Part shown: piece after piece, positions 23,590 through 24,752 of the stretch
How the letters are laid out: every line of letters starts with the position of its first letter
How positions within the stretch are numbered: position 1 is the first letter of the stretch
NCBI GenBank assembly: GCA_964384785.1
Contig: CAYLLH010000081.1
Coordinates: 1-24,752 of the forward strand
Reading direction: 5' to 3'
Length of the DNA stretch: 24,752 nucleotides
Source: JAZKSG01 sp964384785
GTDB lineage: Archaea; Thermoplasmatota; E2; DHVEG-1
Translations under genes and position numbers: made by a program
Notes under the pieces: generated by a model
The model's database searches: none
The model's input: the letters and a program-made list of their open reading frames with translations, nothing else
What the model was told of the DNA's origin: nothing

Positions 23590-23600
23590 TTTAAATAATA
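23590..23600 (+). promoter_or_regulatory. TATA box placed for a leaderless lipoprotein transcript
   Basis: TTTAAATAATA is centred about 28 bases before ATG 23623, and no Shine-Dalgarno site lies before that ATG. The spacing predicts that transcription begins at or next to the start codon. Confidence 0.5.
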
Positions 23601-23622
23601 AATAAAAAATCTATATTTCTGG

Positions 23623-24615
23623 ATGTACTGTAAAAAAGAAAAAATAATAATTTCTCTATTATTGATTACTGTTGTCTTATTAGCAGGTTGTAATGAACAA
23701 AAGAGTACAAACAAACAGACAGACAATGATTCTTATTTAAACAGTTCTGAATTAATTATTTTTTCTGCACAAAAATTCTATGAAGATAAGATTAAGACAA
23801 AAGAAAACGGGACAGAAGTAATTGATTATAAATCTCTTGAAGATAAAGATAAATTATTGATTATTGATAAAATTGATAGTATTGGTTTTATCGAATCAAC
23901 AAATGATACATTTATCAAATTCCAATTTCAAAATAAATCGAACAAAAACAGCGATTATTATTCAGAAATTTTTTTTATATTTGAGGGAAATTTAACACAT
24001 ATTTATAACCAAAATGATTGGGTGGAAATATCTGTAACAATAAAACAGGTAGAATTCGAATATGATAATAAAAGCTACAATATGGAATTATTTGAAGAAG
24101 AATGGGATAGAGATTACCTTGAGAGTAATAATTCTTTTAAATCTTTACCTGAGAGTTGTATAAAAAAAGCTTATAAATATGTATATATATCAAACGAAAA
24201 ACAATCTGATTGGTATAATAATTCTATCACAGATCTATATGATAATAACTATGAGACATACATAAAAACAAATAAGGAGATTAATAGTTCATTTTGGACT
24301 GATTGGATTATTTTAAAAAATTTAAAGGAAGAAAAGTGTTCGAAAATTAGATTTTTAGCATATAATAAAAAAAGCAATGAAGAACCTCTTATGCATTGTC
24401 AAATTAAAATAAATGATGATACAAATAACCAAACAGCGATGATATATGATACTATAAATGGTAGTTATCAATGGTCTGATGCTTCTAATTACTCATATGA
24501 TAGATGGTTTGAAGTAAGTTTTACTCCAACTGTTGTTGATACTGCTATGATTCGTTTTAAAGCTGTAAATGGAAGTTCTGTTCGTCCTAAATTGTATGAG
24601 TTTGAATTATTATAA
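23623..24615 (+). CDS. Lipoprotein with C-terminal discoidin-like beta domain
   Basis: A 330-residue protein with a lipoprotein signal: basic MYCKKEK, a hydrophobic stretch IIISLLLITVVLL, and lipobox LAGC with the lipidated Cys at 23, so it is probably anchored on the outer face of the membrane. Residues about 65-150 are beta-rich (LLIIDKIDSIGFIES, WVEISVTIKQVEF), possibly an OB-like fold. Residues about 190-330 run from NNSITDLYDNNYETYIKT to a final strand LYEFELL and resemble a discoidin (F5/8 type C) or similar carbohydrate-binding jelly roll; that resemblance is weak. Its composition is rich in Asn, Ser and Tyr. It follows the giant surface protein by 57 bases with its own TATA box. I do not recognise a named family. 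Confidence 0.75.
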   Translation: MYCKKEKIIISLLLITVVLLAGCNEQKSTNKQTDNDSYLNSSELIIFSAQKFYEDKIKTKENGTEVIDYKSLEDKDKLLIIDKIDSIGFIESTNDTFIKFQFQNKSNKNSDYYSEIFFIFEGNLTHIYNQNDWVEISVTIKQVEFEYDNKSYNMELFEEEWDRDYLESNNSFKSLPESCIKKAYKYVYISNEKQSDWYNNSITDLYDNNYETYIKTNKEINSSFWTDWIILKNLKEEKCSKIRFLAYNKKSNEEPLMHCQIKINDDTNNQTAMIYDTINGSYQWSDASNYSYDRWFEVSFTPTVVDTAMIRFKAVNGSSVRPKLYEFELL

Positions 24616-24632
24616 AACATGGTTGAGAAAGT

Positions 24633-24752
24633 ATGGGAAAAGCTAATATTACGCTTGAGATGAAGAGGAAAAGAAAGGGAGTAGTTTATAGTATTACTCT
24701 TCATGGTCATGGAAGTGTGGTTTTTAAGAGTGGTAACCATGTTAAGATGAAG
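24633..24752 (+). CDS. Partial unknown protein running off the right edge
   Basis: Forty codons are open from ATG 24633 to the last base with no stop. GGTTGAG lies a few bases upstream as a weak ribosome site. The visible protein begins MGKANITLEMKRKRKGVVYS and is basic and beta-like. It is 17 bases after the lipoprotein stop on the same strand, so it may be co-transcribed. There is too little to name a family. Confidence 0.45.
   Translation, partial: MGKANITLEMKRKRKGVVYSITLHGHGSVVFKSGNHVKMK

Overview
The window looks archaeal, from an AT-rich genome. The signs are archaeal protein families (UPF0292 Toprim, MTH1187-type thiamine-binding protein, paired half-length MgtE/SLC41 transporters, four-subunit pyruvate:ferredoxin oxidoreductase, Pyrococcus-type NAD(P)-linked hydrogenase, pilin-like N-termini), TATA boxes at archaeal spacing, T-tract terminators and purine-rich Shine-Dalgarno sites with some TTG/GTG starts. 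A euryarchaeal, possibly Thermoplasmatota-like, host is my best guess. The lineage cannot be fixed without a search.

Layout. 1-4868 (+): the 3' part of an ATP-citrate lyase large subunit, a monomeric NADP-type isocitrate dehydrogenase, and a second, unrelated isocitrate dehydrogenase of the IDH/IPMDH fold. 4977-5685 (+): a DUF167 protein overlapping a small Toprim protein. 5686-6014: no gene, but a cloverleaf-like RNA fold candidate. 6015-7208 (+): an unrecognised protein with a zinc ribbon at each end. 11721-7229 (-): a group 3 NiFe hydrogenase operon (fused beta-gamma subunit, small subunit, large subunit, maturation protease). 13226-11877 (-): malic enzyme. 13355-16672 (+): a thiamine-binding protein and pyruvate:ferredoxin oxidoreductase porCDAB. 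16740-17851 (+): two overlapping half-MgtE genes. 18101-24615 (+): a surface cluster with a short pilin-like/lectin-like protein, a 1529-residue multidomain paralogue with two beta-propellers, and a lipoprotein. A further reading frame runs off the right edge.

How it fits together. The first two thirds is a central-carbon island. Citrate cleavage, isocitrate dehydrogenase, pyruvate synthase and malic enzyme sit beside a hydrogenase able to exchange electrons between H2 and NAD(P)H. This suits reductive TCA-type or mixotrophic carbon metabolism, but no other cycle enzymes are visible, so a full cycle is inference. The last quarter is cell-surface biology. The most unusual object is the giant protein: a seven-bladed WD40-like propeller appears to be inserted inside a PKD domain whose two halves lie about 310 residues apart and share C-ending codon use unlike their surroundings. 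An eight-bladed PQQ-like propeller with near-identical DNA repeats follows.
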